Below the pieces are notes generated by a model. It did not search any database, was not told where the DNA came from, and worked only from the letters and a program-made list of their open reading frames with translations. Positions 17,289-24,991 of a stretch of DNA of 64,000 nt are shown here, piece after piece (within the stretch, counting starts at the first letter, position 1; each line of letters begins with the position of its first letter). Made by a program: the position numbers and the translations under genes. The stretch lies in the NCBI RefSeq assembly GCF_003044275.1, contig NZ_PZPL01000001.1, positions 1,116,001 to 1,180,000 of the forward strand. Direction: 5' to 3'. The stretch comes from Rathayibacter caricis DSM 15933 (GTDB taxonomy: Bacteria; Actinomycetota; Actinomycetes; Actinomycetales; Microbacteriaceae).

Positions 17289-18260
17289 TCACCACAGGCT
17301 CGATTGGCCCGCCCGGCGGGCGACCTGGTTGAAGGTCGCCAGGAGGACGAGGTTGATCAGGGAGTTGAACAGGCCGATCGCGGCCGAGTAGCTGAACTGC
17401 GCTTGCTGCAGGCCCGCCTTGTAGACGTAGGTCTGGATGACCTCGGAGGTCGGCAGGTTGAGGTCGGTCTGCATGAGCAGCACCTTCTCGAAGCCGAGGT
17501 TGAAGAGGTTGCCGATGGCGAGAATGAACAGGATCGTGATCACCGGCATGATCCCGGGGATGTCGATGTGCCGGATCCGCTGCCACTTGCTCGCTCCGTC
17601 GACGCGGGCGGCCTCGTGGAGTGCCGGGTCGATCGCCGTCAGCGCGGCGAGGTAGACGATCATCGAGAAGCCGGCGTTCTGCCAGATGTCGGAGCCGATG
17701 TAGAGGGGCCGGAACCACTCCGGCGACCCCATGAAGAACACCGGTTCGCCGCCGAGCGCCACGATCGCGCTGTTCACGATGCCGGAGCGCGGCGAGAACA
17801 GCAGGTGGATCATCCCGACCACGACCACGACCGAGATGAACGACGGCGAGTAGAGCACGGTCTGGGTGAACTTCTTGAACCGCTCGCTCTGCAGCTGGTT
17901 CACGATCAGCGCCAGCACGATCGGCACCGGGAACGCGATCAGCAGGCCGAGCGCGTTCACCGTGAGCGTGTTCTCGATGAGCCGCCCGAACTGGAACGAC
18001 GTCACGAAGCGCGTGAAGTTGTCCAGGCCCACCCACGGACTGCCCGAGAAGCCCAGCGACGGGTTGTAGTCGCGGAAGGCGATCTGCGCGCCGTACATCG
18101 GCCAGTACTTGAAGAGCAGGACGAAGACGACCGCGGGAGTCAGTAGTACGTATAACTGCCAGGACCGCAGGGCTCGTCGGAGATGCGAGCCGAGGCGCTG
18201 CCTCGGACTCAGGAGGCGCCGGGGTCGGGCGACCCGGGCGGGGGACTGCGTTGCCGTCAT
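17289..18260 (-). CDS. ABC importer permease, LplB type, with operator-like site inside the gene
   Basis: Encodes 323 residues with six helices. Seen: WQLYVLLTPAVVFVLLFKYWPMYGAQIAFRDYNP at the start and the EAA loop EAARVDGASKWQRIRHIDIPGI, typical of the LplB/YtcP branch. The ATG at 18260 overlaps the stop of the LacI gene. Odd: codons for the LYVLL segment include TTA, GTA and CTA, which are almost absent from this window. Together they form a palindromic sequence (18141-18158) close to the operator upstream of the LacI gene. The codon choice therefore may preserve a regulatory site within the coding sequence. Confidence 0.9.
   Translation of the reverse strand: MTATQSPARVARPRRLLSPRQRLGSHLRRALRSWQLYVLLTPAVVFVLLFKYWPMYGAQIAFRDYNPSLGFSGSPWVGLDNFTRFVTSFQFGRLIENTLTVNALGLLIAFPVPIVLALIVNQLQSERFKKFTQTVLYSPSFISVVVVVGMIHLLFSPRSGIVNSAIVALGGEPVFFMGSPEWFRPLYIGSDIWQNAGFSMIVYLAALTAIDPALHEAARVDGASKWQRIRHIDIPGIMPVITILFILAIGNLFNLGFEKVLLMQTDLNLPTSEVIQTYVYKAGLQQAQFSYSAAIGLFNSLINLVLLATFNQVARRAGQSSLW
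18141..18158. promoter_or_regulatory. Operator-like palindrome inside the first permease gene
   Basis: CAGTAGTACGTATAACTG is palindromic at 14 of 18 positions. Its coding-strand core GTTATACGTACTAC resembles the LacI-gene operator GTTATACGAATAAC (19310-19323). On the coding strand it uses the rare leucine codons TTA and CTA. Confidence 0.5.
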
Positions 18261-19288
18261 GCGCGCACCTTTGCACTCGCCACCGATCCGCGGAGGACCG
18301 GTGAGCATTCGAGGGGATGGAGTCGGGGCTCCTCGCGGTTCTCGGCGAGGAGGAGGGAGACGGCCTCTCGGGCCATGCGCTCGTAGGGCAGCGCCATGGT
18401 CGTCAGGCCTGGGTCGAGGTAGGGGGCGACCGTGTCCTGGTCGTCGAAGCCGACGATCGAGACGTCGTGGGGGACCCGCAGCCCGCGGGCCTCGAGGGCG
18501 CGGTAGGCGCCCCACGCGGTCCGGTCGTTGCCGCAGAAGATCGCGGTGGGGGCGTCGTGCTCGTCGAGCAGCTCGGCGGTGAGCTCGAGCCCGTCCTCGA
18601 CGACGCCCGTCCCGTAGCGGACGAGCCGGGGGTCTGCGGCGAGTCCGGCGTCCTCGAGCGCGCGGCGGTAGCCCTCGCGTCGGCCGATGCCGGCGGGGAG
18701 CGTGCTCTGGGGCGGCTGGATGTCGATGTAGCCGATCCGCTCGTGGCCCGCCTCGATCAGCTGGCGGGTGGCGACGTAGCCGCCGTCCACCTCGTCCGGG
18801 AAGACGCTCGAGAAGCGGCCGCCCAGCGACTGGGCGTTGGCGACGACCGTGGGGACGCCGGCGAGCGCCTCCGGGACCTCGAGGACCTGGTGGTACATCG
18901 AGGCGTAGATGACGCCGAGCACCCGGTACGACAGCATCATGTCGATCGCCGACGCCTCGAGGGCCTGCTCGCCGAAGGTGTCGACGCTGAGGATGATGTG
19001 CCCGCTCTCCCAGGCCTGCATCTGCGCGCCCTTGAGCAGGCGTCCGGCGAACGGCGAGCTGGCGACCTCGTCCGAGACGAAGCCGACGATGCCGGACTGC
19101 CCGCTGCGGAGGGACTTCGCGAACGCGTTCGTGCGGTAGTCGAGAGCGGCGACCGCCTCCATGACGCGGGTGCGGGTGGCCTCGGTCACGCGGTTGCTCG
19201 GAGCGTTGTTCAGCACGAGGGACACGGTCGCCTGCGAGACGCCGGCGCGTTCCGCCACCTGCCGCATCGTCGCGGTGCGTCGAGCCAT
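18257..19288 (-). CDS. LacI-family repressor heading the GH32/ABC operon
   Basis: Encodes 343 residues. The N-terminal helix-turn-helix MRQVAERAGVSQATVSLVLNNAPSNRVTEATRTRV is textbook LacI, followed by the hinge helix region (DYRTNAFAKSLRSG) and a periplasmic-binding-protein-like sugar domain. The ATG at 19288 is chosen over GTG 19294 because AGGAGG lies five nt upstream of it. It is the first gene of an operon with two permeases, a binding lipoprotein and GH32. A consensus-like promoter with a perfect palindrome just downstream of it precedes this gene, so autoregulation and control of the whole operon are likely. The effector is probably a fructoside or derivative. Confidence 0.9.
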   Translation of the reverse strand: MARRTATMRQVAERAGVSQATVSLVLNNAPSNRVTEATRTRVMEAVAALDYRTNAFAKSLRSGQSGIVGFVSDEVASSPFAGRLLKGAQMQAWESGHIILSVDTFGEQALEASAIDMMLSYRVLGVIYASMYHQVLEVPEALAGVPTVVANAQSLGGRFSSVFPDEVDGGYVATRQLIEAGHERIGYIDIQPPQSTLPAGIGRREGYRRALEDAGLAADPRLVRYGTGVVEDGLELTAELLDEHDAPTAIFCGNDRTAWGAYRALEARGLRVPHDVSIVGFDDQDTVAPYLDPGLTTMALPYERMAREAVSLLLAENREEPRLHPLECSPVLRGSVASAKVRA

Positions 19289-19309
19289 GTCCACCTCCTC
19301 GTGGTCCTC

Positions 19310-19355
19310 GTTATTCGTATAACTGGACGGTACACACGCGTCCCCCCGCCGTCAA
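19310..19355 (-). promoter_or_regulatory. Promoter and LacI operator of the first fructoside operon
   Basis: On the minus strand: -35 TTGACG (19355-19350), 17-nt spacer, -10 TACCGT (19332-19327), then the perfect palindrome GTTAT-ACGA-ATAAC (19323-19310) at about the transcription start. The layout is that of a repressor blocking initiation or early elongation. Confidence 0.7.
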
Positions 19356-19417
19356 GAACGAATCGGCAGGAGGTCCGCGCGGTCGCCCGACCCGCGTCCG
19401 GGCGAGAGGCGGGGGTC

Positions 19418-20116
19418 TCATCCGGTGCGCGCGCGCCGTCCGTCGTCGTCCGTGCCCGGCGGACGCCGTCGCAGCAGCACGACCCCCGTCAGCACCTGCC
19501 ACGCCGTGATCGAGTACACGGCCAGGCGCTCCCAGACCCCGTCCGGCAGCAGGTCGAAGCCGGTCGTCTCCGAGTCGATCCGGAGCAGGATCAGCGCCGC
19601 GAGCCCGACGGCTCCGAGCGCGATGCCCGCGATCGCGTAGGACCGGGGCAGCTGGTGGCGGCGGGCGGTCGCGCCGGCGGCGATCGAGGCGGCGTTCCCT
19701 CCGATGATGGCGAGGGCCGCCCCGAGGACGTGCAGCCAGCCGATCCCGCTCTCGGCGCTCGCCCGGCTCCCGTGCACGACTCCGATCAGCGCGCTGCCGA
19801 CGGCGAAGGCGGCCGCGGGAGCGAGGAGCGCGCGCCACCGCCCGCCGGGCACGGCGCGCGCGGTGAGGATCGCGGCGGCGAGGTAGAGCAGGCCCTGCAG
19901 CACGAAGGCCGTGTTCATCACGGCGCTCAGGGGCGAGTCGATCGCGCGTCCCTGGTAGAGCTCGACGTCGGGGACTCCGAGGTCGCTGATGTAGTTCGCC
20001 GCGTAGCTGTAGCCGGGGAACGCGGCCGCCGCGATCGCCTCGCCGCCGACGTAGACGACGGCGCCGAGCAGCCACAGAACGCCGGCCGCCCGGGCGAGTG
20101 AGCGTCGAGAGGTCAC
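19418..20116 (-). CDS. DUF998-like membrane protein
   Basis: Encodes 232 residues with about six helices. Seen: LLGAVVYVGGEAIAAAAFPGYSYAANYISDLG in the first part, where the GYSxxxNYISDLG motif is characteristic of DUF998 proteins. Later helices include GGNAASIAAGA and LLRIDSETTGFDLLPDGVWERLAVYSI. Function unknown. The GTG at 20116 overlaps the stop codon of the preceding membrane-protein gene, so the two are co-translated. The helix and motif pattern supports a real gene; the family name is from memory. Confidence 0.75.
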   Translation of the reverse strand: MTSRRSLARAAGVLWLLGAVVYVGGEAIAAAAFPGYSYAANYISDLGVPDVELYQGRAIDSPLSAVMNTAFVLQGLLYLAAAILTARAVPGGRWRALLAPAAAFAVGSALIGVVHGSRASAESGIGWLHVLGAALAIIGGNAASIAAGATARRHQLPRSYAIAGIALGAVGLAALILLRIDSETTGFDLLPDGVWERLAVYSITAWQVLTGVVLLRRRPPGTDDDGRRARTG

Positions 20117-20496
20117 GAGGCGACGAGGGACAGGAGCGTCGAGAGGATCCCGAGCACGACTCCGGCCCCGAAGAGGATCAGGCCCGTCAGCCGCAGCGCC
20201 CGCACGGCGTCGCTCCAGCGGTGCAGCCGGATCCGCTCGGGGTCCTCCTCGCGGTAGTGCACCTCCCGCTGATCGGATCCGACGGGCGCGAGGGGGTCGC
20301 CCGAGGTCAGCGGATGCGAGCGCACCTCGCCGGCGCGCGTCACCCAGTGCAGAGAGCGCGGGGGCCCGTCCTCGAGGTACGCGGTCGTCGGCAGCCAGCG
20401 CCCGTCGATCAGCGCCGCGACGAACGCCGCGAGGAGGAACAGGAGGCCGAGCGGAGCCGCGGTCAGCGAGAGTGCCTCGAGGATCGTCTCCAGCAT
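20113..20496 (-). CDS. Small membrane protein with two terminal helices
   Basis: Encodes 127 residues. One helix lies near the N-terminus (PLGLLFLLAAFVAALIDG) and one near the C-terminus (LTGLILFGAGVVLGILSTLLSLV), with a hydrophilic middle rich in charged residues (GSDQREVHYREEDPERIRLHRW). I do not recognise a family. Its stop overlaps the GTG of the DUF998-like gene, indicating an operon of two. The upstream gap of about 60 bases to the alpha/beta-hydrolase gene on the same strand holds no obvious promoter. Confidence 0.65.
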   Translation of the reverse strand: MLETILEALSLTAAPLGLLFLLAAFVAALIDGRWLPTTAYLEDGPPRSLHWVTRAGEVRSHPLTSGDPLAPVGSDQREVHYREEDPERIRLHRWSDAVRALRLTGLILFGAGVVLGILSTLLSLVAS

Positions 20497-20559
20497 CCGA
20501 TGCCTCTCCTCGTCGTCGGATCACGAGAGTAGCGAGTGCGCCCTGAGTGGACCGGGGAG

Positions 20560-21288
20560 TCAGAGCAGGTCGCGGAGCGCTTCGAACGTGCGGTCGGGAT
20601 CCTCGAGGTGCAGGTCGTGGTTCAGGCCGGCGAGCCGGCGGACGCCCCAGCCGAGGTGCTCCAGCGATCCGACGAGTGCGTCGGGGATCACGGAGGGGGA
20701 CTCGTCCGACAGGACGAGGGTGGAGGGCACCGCCGGCGCCGCGGGGGCGAGCGGATGGAACGCGACGTCGCGGAACACTCCGATCGCCATCCTCCGGTCG
20801 AACTGCTCCTGGGCGTGCTCGACCAGCGATCGGGCGGCCGGGTCGAGCGGAGTCGGTGCTCCGCTGCGGCGCGCGCGGAGCGCCTGGGCGACGCCGAGGC
20901 TCAGCAGCGGGACGAGCCAGAACAGGCGCCCGGCGATCCCCGTGGTCGGCAGGGCGAGCTGGAAGCCGGGGTCGAGGTAGATCGCGCGGGACGGCGCGAG
21001 GCGCTCGACGGCGCGGACGAGGACCGGTCCGCCAAGGGAGTGCCCGACGATGCTGTGGAGGCCGGCGGGGAGGGTCTCCACCAGATCGTCGGCCAGCGCC
21101 TCGAGCCCGTACGACGCGGCGCGGTCGCTGCTCCCGTGCCCGCGCAGGTCGACGGTGGTCACCGTGCACCGCCCGTCCGCGAGCATCCGGTCGATCAGCG
21201 GCTGCCACGTCGCTCCGCTCGCGCCGAGCCCGTGCACGAGCCCCACCGTGATCGGGCCCGAGCCGGACGTCCTCGTCATCAACCGCAT
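20560..21288 (-). CDS. Alpha/beta hydrolase
   Basis: Encodes 242 residues, a minimal single-domain alpha/beta hydrolase without signal peptide. Seen: the oxyanion-hole segment LVHGLGASGATWQPL, VDLRGHGSSDR, the nucleophile elbow VGHSLGG, a late Asp in LVLSDESPS and the catalytic His in GLNHDLHLEDP. Substrate unknown; the cap insert is short and hydrophobic (LFWLVPLLSLGVAQ). It starts at ATG 21288 (MRLMTRTSG). The gene follows the azoreductase gene on the same strand after about 100 bases. Confidence 0.85.
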   Translation of the reverse strand: MRLMTRTSGSGPITVGLVHGLGASGATWQPLIDRMLADGRCTVTTVDLRGHGSSDRAASYGLEALADDLVETLPAGLHSIVGHSLGGPVLVRAVERLAPSRAIYLDPGFQLALPTTGIAGRLFWLVPLLSLGVAQALRARRSGAPTPLDPAARSLVEHAQEQFDRRMAIGVFRDVAFHPLAPAAPAVPSTLVLSDESPSVIPDALVGSLEHLGWGVRRLAGLNHDLHLEDPDRTFEALRDLL

Positions 21289-21392
21289 GGAGTCATCCTC
21301 CTCCGCCCCAGCACGAGGGGAGACGCCTCGCGCGACCGTCCCGAGCGCGCACCGGATCTCTCCGGCATCGCGCGCGAGCAGCGCGCTCCGAC

Positions 21393-22043
21393 TCAGGCGG
21401 CCCGTCGTGCCGCGAGAGTGCGACCGTGGTGCCCGGCGCGCTCCTCGGCGAGGGCTCTGAGCTCGTCCGCGATGTCCGTGAACCGGTCCAGGCTCGGGTT
21501 GACTCCGACGAGGGTGAACTCGCGGGTGACGACCTCGAGGTCGAGCTCCCAGACGTCCTCGAGGATCCGGCGCATCCACCCGGTCGCGTGATCCCAGCCC
21601 TCGCGGGGAGTCCCGGCGGCGTAGTTGCCGCCCTGCACGGTGACGAGCACGGCGGGCTTGCCGGCGATCGAGGGCGTCCGCCCGGGAGCCATGCGCGGGT
21701 CGGTGAGCACGAGGTCGACGTACGTCTTGAAGTGCTGCGAGACGCCGAAGTTGTAGAGCGGCACTGCGAAGAGGAGCGCATCGGCGCCCTCGAGCTCGTC
21801 GGTCAGCGCGGCTGCCAGGGCTGCAGCCTCGTTCTGCGCGGAGCTGCGGGCGTCGGGAGGTGTCATCGATCCCGCCACCGCGTCCGACCACGAGGTCGAC
21901 GGGAGGGGGTCGGAGCCGAGGTGGCGACGGATGATCGCGGCATCGGGGTGCGCGGCTCGCCATTCGTTCTCGACGATGTCGCCGAGAGCGCGGCTCGTCG
22001 ATCCCTCGACGCGGATGCTGGCGTCCAGACGGAACAGGGACAT
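21393..22043 (-). CDS. FMN-dependent NADH:quinone/azo reductase
   Basis: Encodes 216 residues of the flavodoxin-like AzoR family. Seen: MSLFRLDASIRVEGSTSRALGDIVENEW at the start, the FMN-binding loop VPLYNFGVSQHFKTYVDLVL, and VTVQGGNYAAGTPREGWDHATGWMRRIL before the C-terminal helix. These cytosolic enzymes reduce quinones and azo compounds with NADH and protect against electrophiles. It is divergent from an HxlR regulator gene across a 167-base gap that contains a palindrome, the usual arrangement for quinone- or redox-responsive control in this family. Confidence 0.85.
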   Translation of the reverse strand: MSLFRLDASIRVEGSTSRALGDIVENEWRAAHPDAAIIRRHLGSDPLPSTSWSDAVAGSMTPPDARSSAQNEAAALAAALTDELEGADALLFAVPLYNFGVSQHFKTYVDLVLTDPRMAPGRTPSIAGKPAVLVTVQGGNYAAGTPREGWDHATGWMRRILEDVWELDLEVVTREFTLVGVNPSLDRFTDIADELRALAEERAGHHGRTLAARRAA

Positions 22044-22128
22044 GCTTCTCCTTCTCAGGACTCCGCTCGTGCGATCCGAGCGTGTCCGGGCTGTCGCCCT
22101 GCTGATGGCGGGGCGGTGAACCGCTGTG

Positions 22129-22143
22129 GTTACCGGCAGTAAC
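22129..22143. promoter_or_regulatory. Candidate HxlR operator between azoreductase and HxlR genes
   Basis: GTTAC-CGGCA-GTAAC is a perfect 5-bp-arm palindrome between the divergent genes. A TANNNT box (TACGCT, 22148-22153) lies directly downstream on the HxlR side, so binding would overlap that promoter. Confidence 0.5.
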
Positions 22144-22210
22144 TGTGTACGCTCGGATCCCGTTACCGCAATCGCACCCCTGTTACCCCGCGGTGACCGA
22201 AGGAGGAGCG

Positions 22211-22687
22211 ATGTCCCGCGATGATCGAGGCCGGGCTCTCCAGGAACGCCTCAGCGAGTCCATGCCCTCGATGCACCAGCTCTGCTCTGGCGAGTCGCCG
22301 GAGCTGTTCCGATCGCTGATGTCGCGCATCGGCGACAAGTGGACCCTCCTGGTCATCGGCGTCCTCGGGAACGATCGCCTGCGCTTCACCGAGATCGCCG
22401 ACACGATCCCGGGCATCTCCCGCCGGATGCTCACGGTCACTCTGCGCGCCCTCGAGCGCGACGGACTCCTCTCGCGCACCGTGTACGCGCAGGTTCCGCC
22501 CCGTGTCGAGTACGAGGTCACCGACCTCGGACGCTCCCTGCAGAGCGTCGCCTTCGCCGTCGGCGACTGGGTCGGGGACCATCAGCAGACGATCGTCGAG
22601 AACAGACGCAGCTTCGATGCCGCCGCCGACCCCGCCGACCCTGGGCGGCAGGCAGACGAGCCGATCTCCGGGGCGCAGGCGCACTGA
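22211..22687 (+). CDS. HxlR-family regulator
   Basis: Encodes 158 residues. The winged-helix signature is complete: SLMSRIGDKWTLLVIGVLGNDRLRFTEIADTIPGISRRMLTVTLRALERDGLLSRTVYAQVPPRVEYEVTDLGRSL. A Cys near residue 25 (MHQLCSGES) sits where redox-sensing members (YodB/QorR type) carry their reactive Cys. AGGAGGAGCG immediately before ATG 22211 fixes the start, and upstream in-frame codons lack support. It is divergent from the azoreductase gene and probably represses it, sensing quinones or diamide-like stress. Confidence 0.85.
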   Translation: MSRDDRGRALQERLSESMPSMHQLCSGESPELFRSLMSRIGDKWTLLVIGVLGNDRLRFTEIADTIPGISRRMLTVTLRALERDGLLSRTVYAQVPPRVEYEVTDLGRSLQSVAFAVGDWVGDHQQTIVENRRSFDAAADPADPGRQADEPISGAQAH

Positions 22688-22724
22688 GAGGCGGAGGGGA
22701 TCCGTCTCCTTCGATCCGTCGACG

Positions 22725-23588
22725 TCACCCGGGCGGCGTGCTCTCGTGGAGCCGGCTCTCCATCTCTGCGACGAGCTCCATGCAGCGGAGGCGGGCGGGG
22801 GAGAAGTCGTACGGCATCCTCCCGACGGCCTCGACCGCGCTCATCTCTCTTCCGCCCTCGACGCCGTCGGGATGCGCGGCGTCCCACTCGTCGAAGAGCG
22901 CCTCGTCGTCCTGATCCTGGCCGGAGGCCGCGATCACGGCCTGCAGCACCTGCTCGAAGGCGTGCCGCTCGGCGGCGACCTGCGCCACGCGGGGATCGTC
23001 GACGGCGACCGTGTCGTCGAGCGCCTCCTCGGCGGCGTCGACGCGGTCCGACTCCTCCCGCAGGCCCGGATGGGTGGCCAGGGCGAGGAACCGGCCGGCC
23101 TGGACGGCGGCGCCGAGCGGGCCGAGGATCCGCTCGGTGACCAGCAGGGTGTCGAGGTCTGACTGCCGCAGTGAGCCCTCGGGCACGCTCTCGAGACGGC
23201 GGATCACGAGGTCCGAGAGCAGTCCCGCCCGGCTGCCGCTGCCGCGCATGCTCCGCACGGCGGCGCGCTGCCGTCGCAGCTCCTCCTCCTGCGCGGCGAG
23301 GCTCCGCTCGAGCCGTTCCAGCACGGCTCGAGCTCCGTCGGCGGGCGCCGCGTCGGCGAAGGCGTCGCGGATGTCGTCGAGCGCGATCCCGGCCTCGGCC
23401 ATCCGCCGGATCCACAGCAGCCGGATCATCTGCTCGTAGCCGTACCGGCGGCGGCCGTCGGCGCCCCGCTCGGGCTCCGGGAGCAGCCCGATCCCGTGGT
23501 AGTGCCGGATCGCTCGCGGAGTGGTGCCGACGAACGCGGCCGCGTCGCCGATCATGACCTGGCGGGGAGGGATGAGGGACGGGTGCAT
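22725..23588 (-). CDS. MerR-family regulator
   Basis: Encodes 287 residues, longer than typical MerR proteins. The N-terminal part MIGDAAAFVGTTPRAIRHYHGIGLLPEPERGADGRRRYGYEQMIRLLWIRRM is a clear MerR helix-turn-helix and wing. A coiled-coil dimer helix (about 90-125, LERLERSLAAQEEELRRQRAAV) follows, then a helical effector domain of about 150 residues without Cys-rich metal motifs. The ATG at 23588 (MHPSLIPPRQ) has AGGAAGG seven nt upstream and is preferred to the longer frame. The gene stands alone; its target and ligand are unknown. Confidence 0.85.
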   Translation of the reverse strand: MHPSLIPPRQVMIGDAAAFVGTTPRAIRHYHGIGLLPEPERGADGRRRYGYEQMIRLLWIRRMAEAGIALDDIRDAFADAAPADGARAVLERLERSLAAQEEELRRQRAAVRSMRGSGSRAGLLSDLVIRRLESVPEGSLRQSDLDTLLVTERILGPLGAAVQAGRFLALATHPGLREESDRVDAAEEALDDTVAVDDPRVAQVAAERHAFEQVLQAVIAASGQDQDDEALFDEWDAAHPDGVEGGREMSAVEAVGRMPYDFSPARLRCMELVAEMESRLHESTPPG

Positions 23589-23719
23589 GGCGGGAGCCTT
23601 CCTCGAGTGGACGTGGGTCCAGCGCACCACATGACGCTACGAGAGGAGCAAGACGGCCGCCCTGCCGCCGCGGAGGGGTCTGAGCCGAGGTCGAGCCGCA
23701 GCCTCGTCCGCGGAATCGT

Positions 23720-23806
23720 GTTCAGAACGAAGGAAGGATGGTCGAACGGTGGCGTGGACACGCGTCCCCGCCGCTCGCCCGGGCGCATCCTTCCTTCGTT
23801 GTGAAC
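23720..23806. repeat. Long inverted repeat (21-nt arms)
   Basis: The arms at 23720-23740 and 23786-23806 match at 19 of 21 positions, core AACGAAGGAAGGATG / CATCCTTCCTTCGTT, around a 45-nt spacer that contains smaller G/C inverted repeats. It lies just past the stop of the secreted hydrolase and upstream of the MerR gene. Terminator, REP element or structured RNA are all possible. Confidence 0.65.
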
Positions 23807-23837
23807 GCGGAGTCCGGCGCCCGGACTCCGCTCAGCG

Positions 23838-24758
23838 TCAGGCCGGGCCCTCGGTCATCCAGCGCTGGAACGTCACGAGCATGTCCTTGTTGGTCTGCGA
23901 CGGCACCACGTGGCCGTACTGGCCGCCCGCGCCCGAGTGCGACAGGAGCGACACCTCCTTGGCGACCGGCAGCGCGCGGCGGTAGAGGCGGGCCGAGTGC
24001 TTCTCGTAGGGGACGACCTGGTCCTCGGGCGAGCCGCTGATGCGCAGGCGCGTCTTCGCCCAGACCGACTGCGGCAGGTAGATCGGGTTGGTCGCCTTCA
24101 CCGCGGCCGGGTCGTTGCCGTAGGCAGGCAGCACGCTCTCGGGACGGCGGAGGAGGACGTCCTCCATGTCGTAGACGCCGCTGGCGTGGTACGCCCCGCG
24201 GATGTTGGGGACCATCCGCTTGCCGTACGCGTAGCAGAGCAGCGCGCCGCCTCCCGAGTTCGAGCGGAGGAACGAGACGGACACCTTCCAGAGCTTCTGG
24301 ACGTAGGCGGTCGCGTTCCGCTGCGCCTGCAGGGCCGTCTCGCTGGTCCAGACGCTGCCGCCGTAGTTCGGGCAGATGCAGACCATGCCCTGGTCCACGA
24401 CCTGGTCGGCGGTGTACTGGAACGCGCCGGACAGGGCCGCGTAGCTGCTCCCGTTCGCGTGGTAGTACCAGAGGAAGCCGGCGCCGCGGGTCAGGCTGGG
24501 CGGTGTCGCGTGCGGGACGAAGAGGCGCGTGCGGTCGCCCGAGATCACGACGTCGATGACCTCGTACTTCTTCTTGCCGAAGCGGGACGTGACGGTGTCG
24601 CTCCGCCCGATCTCTCCCGGGAGCTTGGGCACCTTGCTGTAGTTCGGCGCCGCGGAGGCGGGCGTGGCGAAAGTCAGTGCCGCGCCGAGGCCCAGGACGG
24701 TGCCGCTGACGAGCGAGCGCCGCGAGAGCGCAGAGGGGATCCGGTCAGGATCGGACAT
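23838..24758 (-). CDS. Tat-exported alpha/beta-hydrolase-like protein
   Basis: Encodes 306 residues. The N-terminus SRRSLVSGTVLGLGAALTFATPASA is a twin-arginine signal with an AxA cleavage site near residue 36. The mature protein has features of a serine hydrolase: an RSNSGGGALLCYAYG segment resembling a nucleophile elbow, then ISGSPEDQVVPYEKH with the likely acid residue and LSHSGAGGQYGHVVP with the likely His. The substrate is unknown; secreted esterases or depolymerases have this layout. It is monocistronic and ends next to a large inverted repeat. Confidence 0.7.
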   Translation of the reverse strand: MSDPDRIPSALSRRSLVSGTVLGLGAALTFATPASAAPNYSKVPKLPGEIGRSDTVTSRFGKKKYEVIDVVISGDRTRLFVPHATPPSLTRGAGFLWYYHANGSSYAALSGAFQYTADQVVDQGMVCICPNYGGSVWTSETALQAQRNATAYVQKLWKVSVSFLRSNSGGGALLCYAYGKRMVPNIRGAYHASGVYDMEDVLLRRPESVLPAYGNDPAAVKATNPIYLPQSVWAKTRLRISGSPEDQVVPYEKHSARLYRRALPVAKEVSLLSHSGAGGQYGHVVPSQTNKDMLVTFQRWMTEGPA

Positions 24759-24991
24759 GGTGAGGTCCCTTCGGGAGAGTCGCCTTGCCGACCGCGAGCG
24801 GATCGGGAAGTGGGAGGGGTGCGGAGAGCGCCGGGTCCACGCCTCGCCGTTCCAGCGTACCCGCGGGTCTCAGCGCGTTCCAGGGCGGGAGTGGAACTGC
24901 CCGCGCCCCGTTCGGCACTCACTCCTGTGAGGGAGCCCGCTCGTGTCCCTCTGCGTGGGACGACCCGGACGTCGGCGCGTCCGGGCGCCGG

